A DNA stretch of 11,006 nt from positions 1-11,006 of the forward strand of contig AUXH01000621.1 of assembly GCA_000482145.1 (NCBI GenBank), written 5' to 3'. The DNA is from Strigomonas culicis (lineage: Eukaryota > Euglenozoa > Kinetoplastea > Trypanosomatida > Trypanosomatidae). This document shows, one piece after another, positions 1-7,089 of this stretch; the stretch's first letter is position 1, and each line of letters opens with the position of its first letter. Below the pieces are notes generated by a model. That model was not told the origin of the DNA, made no database searches, and saw only the letters and a program-made list of their open reading frames with translations. Position numbers and translations under genes: made by a program.

Positions 1-34
1 GACTTGGCCTCCAGCACCGCCGGCGGCGCCGTCT

Positions 35-59
35 TCACGAGGGGCGACGCGGCGGCGGC

Positions 60-91
<32 letters not shown>

Positions 92-841
92 CTCGACCAC
101 CACCGACTCGAGACGGTAGCCCTCCCCGCTGCGGATGTACGTCTCCACCTTGAGGCGCCGCTCCTGCGCAGAAGGGAAGCGCACGTTCGACGACTCGCCC
201 GCGTACCGCGTGCCCCCCTTCTGCCAGTCCATGTACTTGGTGTGGTACGTCTGGGACGACAGCACCGACTCCGGCACCCCACTCTCTACAATGGCGAAGA
301 GCGAGAACTGGCGCACGAAGGCATCCCAGGCGGGCTTCGCCGGCCCCGGCTTGACCGAGTCGTAGAGCAGCTTCAGCATGTCGCAGCAGCACGCGAAGGT
401 GATGGCGAGCTCGCCCTTGTTCTTCCACGTGAAGCGCAGCAGCTCCTTGCCGTTGCGCTTCGCGCTCTCCAGCTGCTCCAGGTAATCATTGCGCACCTGC
501 TCCAGGAACATCTCCAGGGCAGCGCGGAAAAGATCGATCATGCGATACCGAGCGTCCGGGTACAGACCGCGGTCCAGCACGAAGCTGCGCAAGACGCGCG
601 AGCGCTGTTGCTCATCGCGCACCTGTGGCAATGGAATGTACTCATTGTCGGGACGCTCGAAGCGGAGGTCCGGGTTCTTGCGCACGTAGATGCGGTTCAT
701 GCCCGGCGCCGCCGCCGCGCCTGAGGACGAGGGCTGCTGCTGTGCACGGGGCGCCTCACTCGAGGAGCTCGTCTCGTCCGACGAGGACGAGAGGGAGGAG
801 CTGGAGGACGACGACTCCGACCGCTTGGCTCTGCGATCCAT
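35..841 (-). CDS. Hypothetical protein, Ser-rich N-terminus; 3' end probably frameshifted
   Basis: I do not recognise this protein. As read it has 268 residues from an ATG at 841 to a TGA at 35-37. Residues 8-29 are nearly all Ser with scattered Asp and Glu, resembling an acidic stretch that casein kinase 2 could phosphorylate. Residues 34-46 are Gln, Ser and Ala rich. From about residue 48 to 245 it looks globular and mostly helical, with a Cys cluster (ACCCDM) near residue 152 and no membrane segment or signal peptide. The tail is ten Ala, three Pro and RRPS, coded by a GGC/GCC repeat at 50-88. The repeat is missing one base near 60-61. In the other frame the Ala run continues as SPLVKTAPPAVLEAK with no stop to the window edge, so the true gene probably extends beyond base 1. 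That could be a sequencing error or a real length variant. It is the last gene of the unit in this window. Gene reality is likely; function is unknown. Confidence 0.8.
49..90. repeat. GGC/GCC trinucleotide repeat with one missing base
   Basis: On the plus strand GGC units run from about 51 to 90, interrupted once near 60-61 by a GC dinucleotide in place of GGC. On the coding strand it encodes polyalanine. The interruption changes the reading frame of the gene at 841-35 and leads to the stop at 35-37. Confidence 0.9.
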
Positions 842-1139
842 CGCACTAACACGAGTAAGAAGGGGAGAGAAGCAACCTCCGATGCCGCTCTAGAACAAGC
901 AAACGACGAGAAACGAGACAATTACTTTGATTTCATAAAAATGAAGGCAAGGGGCGGAAGAAGAGCAATACGATGAATGCAAGTCCACCATTGCGTTGTG
1001 CACATTGTTGGTTTCCGTCCGACGTGGCGGGCAGGACCTAATTGTGTCTAGCACCTCTATTGAAGCAGTGAAGACAATCTGTTGCAGATGAAGCAGTAGG
1101 AAACAAAACAGGAAACAAAAAAAAAGCAGTTGTCAGCCT
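842..1139 (-). other. Intergenic spacer between genes 2 and 1
   Basis: This 298-base spacer has no supportable gene. It should hold the 3' untranslated region of the 161-residue gene upstream and the trans-splicing signals of the Ser-rich gene downstream. It is AT-richer than the flanking frames and has an A-rich run near 1111-1126. Confidence 0.6.
846..873 (-). promoter_or_regulatory. Candidate trans-splice acceptor for gene 1
   Basis: On the minus strand a pyrimidine-rich tract (about 873-855) is followed by the first AG at 847-846, only four bases before the ATG at 841. The geometry fits spliced-leader addition, though the 5' untranslated region would be very short. An AG farther upstream could be used instead. 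Confidence 0.4.
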
Positions 1140-1625
1140 TTAGGAGGCTATTTCTGTATGTACAGAGTGAGACGAATCCATCGCCAAGATCTCCCCCAAA
1201 AAAAAAGACTCCAGAGCCTCTTCGCGAGCGCAGAGCGCCTCATAGCGTCGCGTGTCCCCTTCGCTCTCCTTAAGGTAATAAGAGAGGAAGGAGGGCTCCG
1301 ACATGACCTCCGTGCATTCCGATGTGAACCTCCTTGTCAGGTCGGCGAGCTCCCGCCGTTTGCTGCCCTGCACGCCGTAGTCAGAGAGAATGGCGGTGCA
1401 CACCTCCTCCGGCGCCATCTCGTCCGAGAAGGGCAGCAGCGCGTACTTGTACAGCAGCGCGGCCTGGCTGGGGGGTAGCCCAGCCGCGGCGTGGGGGTAC
1501 GCCGCCGCACCGCCCACCGGCCCGTCCAGGGCATGCCGCAGCAAGGCGGCGGTGAGGGGTGTCAGCGAGGGGCACGCGAGGAGGGCCTCGAAGGGCGGCA
1601 GAGGGGGCTGCGCGTCCGCACTCAT
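1140..1625 (-). CDS. Hypothetical protein, 161 aa
   Basis: I do not recognise this protein. The frame runs from an ATG at 1625 to a TAA at 1140. Residues 1-50 are Pro and Ala rich. Residues 53-161 look helical and more constrained, with LLYKYALLPF (57-66), a region with RRELADLTRRF (90-100), and an acidic C-terminal part with FFLGEI. There is no clear membrane segment, signal peptide or known motif. A run of nine A on the plus strand (1198-1206) codes for the two Phe and part of the next Leu, a place where sequencing slips would be likely, but the frame stays open. It lies between the PDZ protein gene upstream and the Ser-rich gene downstream, with a normal trans-splicing spacer on each side. 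Reality as a gene is supported by the ATG, the spacer signals and an amino acid composition more normal than the overlapping frames; function cannot be assigned. Confidence 0.7.
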   Translation of the reverse strand: MSADAQPPLPPFEALLACPSLTPLTAALLRHALDGPVGGAAAYPHAAAGLPPSQAALLYKYALLPFSDEMAPEEVCTAILSDYGVQGSKRRELADLTRRFTSECTEVMSEPSFLSYYLKESEGDTRRYEALCAREEALESFFLGEILAMDSSHSVHTEIAS

Positions 1626-1881
1626 GTCGTGTCCAGGGAGGAGGAGAAGCGGGAAGGGGAGAAACTATGCCAGAAAGAATCTACCGAGGAAAAAAAAGGA
1701 TAGATGAATGGGAAACAAAGAGAAATAATACCAGGGAGAAGACATCCATTTACAGGTGCCACTTCAAACAACGGTAGCTCAACTATGCTACATGTCTTTC
1801 TTTTGTTTCTTCCGGTGTTGCTGCTCTCGTAGTTACAACATGTGTACACACAAATCAACTGGATGTGGCTGTTTGGCTGCC
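1626..1881 (-). other. Intergenic spacer between genes 3 and 2
   Basis: No gene is supportable in this 256-base spacer. It contains the trans-splicing signals of the 161-residue gene near its low-coordinate end and the 3' untranslated region of the PDZ-protein gene. The sequence near 1797-1812 is T-rich on the plus strand, so A-rich on the transcript. Confidence 0.6.
1665..1712 (-). promoter_or_regulatory. Candidate trans-splice acceptor for gene 2
   Basis: Minus-strand pyrimidine runs at about 1697-1671 precede an AG at 1666-1665. That would give a 39-base 5' untranslated region with no upstream ATG. A second strong pyrimidine tract lies between this AG and the start codon (about 1660-1632), with no AG after it before the ATG, so this AG is the nearest usable one. 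Confidence 0.45.
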
Positions 1882-3075
1882 TCACTGAGACACGGACAAA
1901 ATGCGAACGCGTCCTTCGCTCGGGTTGAAGGTCGTCAATTTGACCACGGATGCCGCACTGTTGACCGCGGCACCAAAAGCGGCTGCGGTAGTCACAGCTG
2001 TGAGGCCAACATGCGAGATGAGGGTGCCGACCGCTATGTCGGCACGGGCCGCCGCAGAGTCCGCATGCACCTCCTCGACCGTCACGCCATCCGCGCCGTC
2101 TGTGACACGGAGACCTAAAGGCAGCGGAGTGGCGTGGAGCGCCCGGGCGGCCTGCTGCGACGGCGCCAGCGCTACGGGCGGTGGCGATGCAACCGTCGTC
2201 GTCACCGTCCGCGCGGCCTGTCCGGCGGCGCCGGCAGCAGATGCGCGAGGGCTCTCCTGCGGCTCCGCCGGCAGGCCGCCGCAGCGCTGCGCCACGGCGC
2301 TCTCCAGCCGCGCTGTGCGCTCGCCGAGCGCGTCCACGTCCGCCTGTCGGGCCGCCGCGCGCGACAGCAGCGCGAGGCGCTCCTCCTGTAGCGCCCACCC
2401 CGCGCGTGCCTCGTGCGCCTCGAGCTGCGGGGCCGCCTGCAGCGTGTCGTACGCGGCGTCCACGAAGTTGGCGTACGCCTCGGTCACGGCGCGCACCTCC
2501 CGCATCGCGGCCATTCCCACCTCGTGCACGTCCTGCCGCAGCTGCGCCACGGTGCGGCCCGTCTCCGCGAGCCACGCGGCGCGCAGCGCGTCCAGCTCCC
2601 GCTGCGTCCGCTCCGCGGCGGCCGCACAGTGGCGCGCCTGCAGCGCATCCATGTCGGCGCGCGTCGTCTCGCGCAGGTCGGCCAGCTGCCGCGCACTGGA
2701 GAGGACCGCCAGCTCGCTCATGCGGCGCAGCTCCTCCGCGAAGGACCGGAGCGAGTGCTCGGCGGCCAGCACAATGGACTCGTGAGACGCCCGCATCGCC
2801 TCGCCGAGCGCCTCCGGGTCCTCCGTCTGCCGCCGGATCAGCGCCAGGCGGTGTGCCGCGGCATCCTTCGCGTCGTCGCCGCGAGCGCCGTCGGTCCGCA
2901 GGGTCTGCGGCGGCAGCTCCGCGCGCTCCACGGGGGCGCTGCGCACCTCGCGCTTGAAGAGCTCCGTGTCGTTGGCGTGCGCCACCAGCAGTGACAGCAC
3001 GTCCAGCAGGCACGGGGGGCAGGTGTCGCTGCGGCAGAGAGAGTCGAACTTACGGCTGAGGGCCGTCGTCGCCAT
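1882..3075 (-). CDS. Coiled-coil protein with C-terminal PDZ-like domain
   Basis: The protein has 397 residues from the ATG at 3075; a frame six residues longer would need a TTG start and was not used. Residues 1-45 form a small Cys-containing region (C14, C19, C22). Residues about 70-265 are Ala, Glu, Arg and Leu rich with heptad-like spacing and few prolines, consistent with a long coiled coil. Residues 266-315 are a Pro/Ala/Ser linker. Residues about 317-395 look like a PDZ fold: a PLGLRV strand at 318-323 in the place of the peptide-binding loop, then DGVTVEEVHADSAAARADI and GTLISHVGLTAV, which follow the usual pattern of strand, helix and strand. PDZ domains usually bind C-terminal peptides, so a scaffold role is plausible; this is inference. 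There is no membrane segment. It is GC-rich, and an overlapping minus-strand frame at 1622-3013 is a shadow rich in Arg, Ala and Gly. Confidence 0.85.
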   Translation of the reverse strand: MATTALSRKFDSLCRSDTCPPCLLDVLSLLVAHANDTELFKREVRSAPVERAELPPQTLRTDGARGDDAKDAAAHRLALIRRQTEDPEALGEAMRASHESIVLAAEHSLRSFAEELRRMSELAVLSSARQLADLRETTRADMDALQARHCAAAAERTQRELDALRAAWLAETGRTVAQLRQDVHEVGMAAMREVRAVTEAYANFVDAAYDTLQAAPQLEAHEARAGWALQEERLALLSRAAARQADVDALGERTARLESAVAQRCGGLPAEPQESPRASAAGAAGQAARTVTTTVASPPPVALAPSQQAARALHATPLPLGLRVTDGADGVTVEEVHADSAAARADIAVGTLISHVGLTAVTTAAAFGAAVNSAASVVKLTTFNPSEGRVRILSVSQ

Positions 3076-3520
3076 CGTGGCACGGGACGCCAAAGAAGCA
3101 AAGATAAAAAAAAGAGGGGTGGGTCACACGGTCAGCACGGTGAGAAGAAAAAGATACTATGGCGAAGAAGGAGAACGGCACCGTGTGTCGTGACGATAAG
3201 GGCCTACCACTAGAAGTGCTACTCAAAAGAACGGCTGCAAAACCAAACCGTAGTGGGGAGGAGAAGAGAGGGGGGGGGAGAGGACGCATGTACGTGCATC
3301 AACGCACGCATCGACATCATATTCAGCGTCGCTCACACACAAGAGGAGCAGCACGCATCCACGTCGAGCGACGGAGCTGTGGCCGCTCTGATATTCAAAA
3401 AGAATAACCGCCCTAACAGGACGATACATTGAAAGCAATATACAGAGCAACACGAAGGCCACGGCGCCACAAGCAAGACCGCAGCGGTCTCCACTCGGTT
3501 CTATCCTGGTATTCCTCCTT
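3076..3520 (-). other. Intergenic spacer between genes 4 and 3
   Basis: This 445-base spacer has no ATG-started frame that I would support. It holds purine tracts on the plus strand (3254-3285, with a run of nine G, and 3096-3118), read as polypyrimidine on the transcribed strand, and the 3' untranslated region of the 197-residue gene. Confidence 0.6.
3235..3285 (-). promoter_or_regulatory. Candidate trans-splice acceptor for gene 3
   Basis: A strong minus-strand polypyrimidine tract (3285-3254) is followed about 18 bases later by TTTTGCAG, with AG at 3236-3235. The resulting 5' untranslated region is 159 bases and has no upstream ATG. An alternative AG at 3158-3157 follows a weaker tract and would leave 81 bases. 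Confidence 0.6.
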
Positions 3521-4114
3521 CTACTCTTGAATAATTGAAATGTGCTTCTTCGTCTTGAGGATATCCAACAGTTCGGTGAACTTGTCCGCGTACGGATCGC
3601 CGCTGCCCACCGGATCCAGCCGCCGCATGACCAGCGTGAACGCGCTTCGCCGCTCCACCATCATCTCCAGCATAAAGCAGAGGCCCTTCGCCGTCACGTG
3701 GGTGCCACTGATGTCGACGTAGTCGATTTGAGCTGTCTGGGGGGAAAAGCGCAGCACGTGAACGAAGAAAATCAAAACACTATCATCCACCAGCGCGTTG
3801 TCCTCGGCGAATATGCGCTGGGCATTCGTCAGGCGCCCATTTGCGAGCGCGATGGAGATGGGCAGCATGGGGACGCACTCGACGTGGAGGTCGGGCAGGT
3901 TACCCATCAGCACGTCCACAAGGTTCTTCTTCTGCTCCTCCGTCTCCACCTCTCTGGCGAAGAAGCGAAACAGCTGGTCGATCGAAAACTGCGTCTTGGC
4001 GGTCGACTTCTTGATGCGCTCCAGGTTGCGGGCCTCCTCCACGATCTGGTTGCGCGTCGCCTCCGCCTCGCGCTGCAGCTCCGACATCGTCTTACGCTCT
4101 CCGTCACTATACAT
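3521..4114 (-). CDS. Hypothetical protein with coiled-coil start and LRR-like stretch, 197 aa
   Basis: I do not recognise a named family. The frame begins at an ATG at 4114, with a second in-frame Met at residue 10 (4087) that could also be used, and ends with TAG at 3521. Residues 8-40 are charged and probably form a coiled coil. Residues 42-75 (SIDQLFRFFAREVETEEQKK onward) look helical. Residues about 110-152 contain IDYVDISGTHVTAKGL, which has the strand-turn-helix look of a single leucine-rich repeat of the ribonuclease-inhibitor type; one repeat is not enough to assign the fold. The C-terminus is basic then acidic (LKTKKHISIIQE). No signal peptide or membrane segment is visible. Codon use is less GC-extreme than in neighbouring genes and the sequence has little low complexity, which suggests a conserved protein. 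The polypyrimidine tract just upstream supports the start. Confidence 0.85.
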   Translation of the reverse strand: MYSDGERKTMSELQREAEATRNQIVEEARNLERIKKSTAKTQFSIDQLFRFFAREVETEEQKKNLVDVLMGNLPDLHVECVPMLPISIALANGRLTNAQRIFAEDNALVDDSVLIFFVHVLRFSPQTAQIDYVDISGTHVTAKGLCFMLEMMVERRSAFTLVMRRLDPVGSGDPYADKFTELLDILKTKKHISIIQE

Positions 4115-4132
4115 TGGCGAGAGGAAACAAGA

Positions 4133-4177
4133 CTGAATGAAGTCAAGAGAAGGAGAGAGGGAGAGAGAGAGGGAGAA
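4133..4177 (-). promoter_or_regulatory. Candidate trans-splice acceptor for gene 4
   Basis: A nearly pure minus-strand CT tract at 4177-4140 is followed by TTCATTCAG with AG at 4134-4133. It would leave an 18-base 5' untranslated region before the ATG at 4114. This is one of the clearest acceptors in the window. Confidence 0.65.
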
Positions 4178-4300
4178 TTAAACTGGAGCGGCATAACGTA
4201 GAGACCAGAAACGTAATGAAAGATAAAAGAGAGCATAAGCGCGAAGAATGAAACACAGTGGAAGAAGAAACAGCTCCAGAGAAGTACAATAAATGTTCAC

Positions 4301-4314
4301 ACACGTATACGTGT
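4301..4314. repeat. 14-base perfect palindrome
   Basis: The sequence ACACGTATACGTGT equals its own reverse complement. It lies about 200 bases after the transporter stop, inside the probable 3' untranslated region. It may be chance. Confidence 0.85.
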
Positions 4315-4516
4315 ATAGGCGTGTATCGATAAGGGAAGTAGTAATCATGAACAGGTTCAATAGAATTCGTTTTTTTTTTTTGATGCGCAACAAGAGGAAG
4401 ACCGTGTTTTGTGTAAATATGGTAAAGAAGTGAGAAAAAAAACAAGCGATATTAATACGTGCGTGCGCGCACGTCTACAACCTACTGCTATGCTCCTCTG
4501 TTGTCTCACACGCCCG

Positions 4517-5986
4517 TCACGCACTGCCCGCAATCACGTTGGTGTAAAAGGAGTTGTACGTGCCCAGCGCGCAGATGCCCACGCCCAGGATGAAGGTGGC
4601 CCACGCGCCCACGACGTGGGTGAGGCCCACCCGCTCGCGCGTCCACAGCTCCGACCGGATCGCGAAGAGACCGGGCAGCAGAAAAGAGAGCGACCCGCCG
4701 CATACGCCGCCGAGGATGTCGAAGAGCACGCGGATGTTTGGCACGAACAGGCTCGTCAGCAGCGCCAGGAAGGCCAGCACGCCGCCGATGCCGCTCGACA
4801 GGAGCGGGGGCGCCGGGCTCTCCTCCGTGTAGCCCAGCGCGAGCACGACCGACTCGCGCGTGGGGAAGATGGTGATGGGGAACGCCATCGTGACGGTGAT
4901 GGCCATGCCGAAGAAGGCGAGCTGCACGTAGGGCTTGTCGAGGTGGTCCGCGAAGTTGGACAGGACGTTCGGCTTCGTCTCGTCGCCGAAGGCAGCGACC
5001 CCGAAGAAGCCGGTGACGACGTACAGCACGGTGCACGTCAGCATGGAGATGCCCGCGCACAGGGACATGCGCCGCACCGACGCGTCCTTCATCTCCGAGT
5101 AGATACTAAACGCGACGGGCTGGCAGCAGTAGCTGAAGACGAAGGTCGAGAGCGACCCGAGCGAGTTCGAGTCCCACCTTACGAGAGGGATGTGGTGCAG
5201 CGTCGGGTTGCTGTTGATCGTGTGGAGCACGAGCGCGGCCGCGAGCAGCAGCGTCGCGGCGGACCCCACGATGGAGGCGTACTGCAGACTGTTGACCTGG
5301 CGCAGCAGGGAGAGCGGGCCCATCACGCACGTCCAGAAGAGGATCATGCCGAGCCGGCGCCCAACGTAGCGGTGCAGGTGCCTGGCCGTCAGCAGCGGCT
5401 TGATGAAGTCGCCCATCACCACCACGTACATGACGGCCACGCCCCAGCAGAAGGTCACGATAAGGATGGACGAGAGCTTCTTGCTGAAGGGCCCGACTAG
5501 GCTCAGGGCGAGCGCCTCGTAGGAGTGCAGGTCGTGCAGCTCGCCCACGCGGATCAGCAGGAAGATACTGTAGACGGTGAAGCCGTACACGAGAAGCAGC
5601 ATCACGAAGCCGACCACGGTGCCGCTGTGCAACATGGCGTAAGGCAGCGCTAGGGCGCCCGCGCCCAGCGTTGCGGAGGCTAGATTGAAGGCGCTCGACG
5701 TGATGGTGCCGCCCTTTGTCAGATAGAGCTTGTGGGCCCAGAGGGGCGATATCTCGATGAGGTTCATCTGGTGAGCGGGAAGCGACGGCGTGCTCTGCAC
5801 GCGCTTCATGGCGCGCCGGCGCTCCGGGCTGCCATCTCGGTGCTCGCCGACCGTGTAGGAGGCGCGGGTGGCGGTGGTGCGGTCCGGCAGCAGAGGCGTG
5901 AACTCGCACGGACTGCTGGAGCACGAGCCGGGCTGGGAGCACTTGCCAGAAAAAGATCGGGTCAAGAACGTCTTTACCCCACTCAT
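4517..5986 (-). CDS. Amino acid transporter, AAAP family
   Basis: This is a membrane permease that moves amino acids across the plasma or an organelle membrane, probably with proton coupling as in the family; the substrate cannot be told from sequence. The 489-residue frame starts at the ATG at 5986; ten more residues would need GTG. Residues 1-92 are a hydrophilic, Ser and Arg rich cytoplasmic tail. Membrane segments fall near 94-117, 121-146, 172-196, 211-228, 237-258, 279-297, 307-335, 352-375, 398-417, 420-445 and 454-482, giving the 11 usual for the family. The first carries NLASATLGAGALALPYAM (101-118), the family's glycine-rich signature, and YCCQPVAF lies near 286-293 in segment 6. 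The length and topology match trypanosomatid amino acid permeases, which often form large families. No tandem copy is present here. Another related symporter group is less likely because of the segment-one motif. Confidence 0.93.
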   Translation of the reverse strand: MSGVKTFLTRSFSGKCSQPGSCSSSPCEFTPLLPDRTTATRASYTVGEHRDGSPERRRAMKRVQSTPSLPAHQMNLIEISPLWAHKLYLTKGGTITSSAFNLASATLGAGALALPYAMLHSGTVVGFVMLLLVYGFTVYSIFLLIRVGELHDLHSYEALALSLVGPFSKKLSSILIVTFCWGVAVMYVVVMGDFIKPLLTARHLHRYVGRRLGMILFWTCVMGPLSLLRQVNSLQYASIVGSAATLLLAAALVLHTINSNPTLHHIPLVRWDSNSLGSLSTFVFSYCCQPVAFSIYSEMKDASVRRMSLCAGISMLTCTVLYVVTGFFGVAAFGDETKPNVLSNFADHLDKPYVQLAFFGMAITVTMAFPITIFPTRESVVLALGYTEESPAPPLLSSGIGGVLAFLALLTSLFVPNIRVLFDILGGVCGGSLSFLLPGLFAIRSELWTRERVGLTHVVGAWATFILGVGICALGTYNSFYTNVIAGSA

Positions 5987-6068
5987 GTATGAATGCGCGT
6001 GCACACGCACGAACACTACCGTGAACTAAACAGAAACGTACTCTGGCAAATGCGGTTGGATCGCCTCA

Positions 6069-6122
6069 CTGTGAGAAGCGGCGCGAGCACAACCAATGTG
6101 GATATAAGGAGAGAGAGAAGAG
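6069..6122 (-). promoter_or_regulatory. Candidate trans-splice acceptor for gene 5
   Basis: A minus-strand CT tract (6122-6106) is followed, after an AG-free stretch, by CTTCTCACAG with AG at 6070-6069. The 5' untranslated region would be 82 bases without an upstream ATG, supporting the ATG at 5986. Confidence 0.55.
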
Positions 6123-6511
6123 CTAGTACACTAAGCGACTTCTGCTGTGAGCGAGGAAGGGACGCAGGCGAGTGGTGGGGTGCCAGAGACAAGATGAAGA
6201 AGGTAGAAAGAGAAGAAACATCGCATCCGTTCGCCACAAGACACAGATAAAAATAAAAAACGCACGTGCACAAACCGCGACAATACATAGAAATGAACGA
6301 TTCGTTCCTCCATGTATCCTCCATTTGTTCTGTTTCTTTTTATTAGTGTTGTTCTTGTTCATGTTCACCTCTCCACTAGGATGAACACTGATCTGCAGTC
6401 GTAGTTTACAACGATGAGGACGGAAGCGCACCCAACGACGAAGTATTGCCACTCAGTCGAGGCGCCGCCGGTGGCCGCCTCTGCGTGCTTCTCTGTCGAG
6501 CCTCTGCCCCT

Positions 6512-6525
6512 CCCCCCCCCCCCCC
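6512..6525. repeat. Homopolymer run of 14 C (poly-G on the transcript)
   Basis: Fourteen consecutive C on the plus strand, preceded by CCCCT, lie about 34 bases after the TFIIA-2 stop codon. The transcript would have a long G run in its 3' untranslated region, which can form four-stranded structures. Its exact length is prone to sequencing error. Confidence 0.85.
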
Positions 6526-6558
6526 ACTGGGTGCCAATACCGCCGCCATGCGTGCATG

Positions 6559-7089
6559 CTAATCACGGGAGGTGTAGAACTTGTCCTCCAAGTGCACCTT
6601 CAGGAAGTCCAGTTGTATGTTCTCCTCCTCTCCGTACTCGTCCCGCACCGAGACGACAGGGTCCTTCAGGAGGATGGTCCACTGCCCCCGGATGCAGCGA
6701 TACGCTGGGAACGCGATTTCGTCGACCACCTCGCTCAGCGGTCGGTCCGCACCCGCCGCCACACCGGCGGTGCTGCCCCCCTCCAGGCAGGCCCTCTTCG
6801 CGGCGGAAGCGGCGCGGCTGCCTGGCGGCGCCGGCGCGTCCTCCTCCTCGAGCGTGGCGTGGATGGTGGGCGCCTGGGCCCGCGCGCGCTTGCGGCTCTG
6901 TCGCACGCACGGCGGCGGCTGCTGCACAAAGACGCGCGACAGGATGGGAGCCTCCCGCAGGCTCTCCGCCATGGTCTCGTCGAACACGCGCCAAATGTGG
7001 TCCTTTTGGTCCTCCGTGAGGCCGTGCCGCTCCGTCAGCTCGGACAGGGCGCACCCCAGCGCGGTCCCCAGCATGGACTGCCGGTACAT
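6559..7089 (-). CDS. TFIIA-2: Transcription initiation factor IIA small subunit (TFIIA-2), divergent
   Basis: TFIIA stabilises the TATA-binding protein on promoters. In trypanosomatids it is known to work with the SNAP complex and the TBP-related factor at spliced-leader RNA promoters in the nucleus. The frame gives 176 residues from the ATG at 7089; nine more would need TTG. Residues 2-18 fit the first helix of the TFIIA gamma family (Y-R, then L-G, then L and SEL spaced as in yeast TOA2), and 24-46 form the second helix. Residues 122-173 fit the beta-barrel half, with the YRCIRGQWTILLKD stretch (130-143) where the family has its Trp-containing strand, then DFLKVHLEDKF. Between them, residues about 51-118 are a Pro, Ala and Arg rich insertion with a basic patch RQSRKRARAQ (63-72) that may be a nuclear signal. 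Human and yeast proteins of about 110-120 residues lack this insertion. Match to both family halves makes the call fairly secure. Confidence 0.85.
   Translation of the reverse strand: MYRQSMLGTALGCALSELTERHGLTEDQKDHIWRVFDETMAESLREAPILSRVFVQQPPPCVRQSRKRARAQAPTIHATLEEEDAPAPPGSRAASAAKRACLEGGSTAGVAAGADRPLSEVVDEIAFPAYRCIRGQWTILLKDPVVSVRDEYGEEENIQLDFLKVHLEDKFYTSRD

Larger units (their letters stand above)
4115..4516 (-). other. Intergenic spacer between genes 5 and 4
   Basis: This 402-base AT-rich spacer should be the 3' untranslated region of the transporter gene plus the processing signals of the 197-residue gene. It includes a run of twelve T on the plus strand (4370-4381) and a 14-base palindrome (4301-4314). 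Short frames here begin with TTG only and are not supported. Confidence 0.6.
5987..6558 (-). other. Intergenic spacer between genes 6 and 5
   Basis: This 572-base spacer carries the 3' untranslated region of the TFIIA-2 gene and the trans-splicing signals of the transporter gene. It includes a run of fourteen C on the plus strand (6512-6525), that is poly-G on the transcript. Several short frames on both strands are not supported: their composition is that of spacer DNA and none shows a recognisable domain. Confidence 0.6.

Noticed and set aside
1622..3013. 463-residue minus-strand frame overlapping the PDZ gene
   Set aside because: It is rich in Arg, Ala and Gly with no domain pattern, as expected from a shifted reading of GC-rich coding DNA. 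The 1882-3075 frame has heptads and a PDZ-like end.
4143..4445. 100-residue minus-strand frame in the spacer between genes 5 and 4
   Set aside because: It starts with TTG, runs through the polypyrimidine tract and reads as Ser, Leu and Phe, typical of spacer DNA.
4409..5500. 363-residue plus-strand frame across the transporter
   Set aside because: It is antisense to a clear 11-segment transporter, and its Arg, Glu and His repeats are what the reverse strand of GC-rich codons gives.
5987..6016. Ten-residue upstream extension of the transporter
   Set aside because: It would require a GTG start; nuclear genes of trypanosomatids begin with ATG, and the ATG at 5986 has an acceptor upstream.
6016..6452. 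Several short minus-strand frames between TFIIA-2 and the transporter
   Set aside because: They are hydrophobic products of AT-rich spacer and cross the splice tract; none has a recognisable motif.
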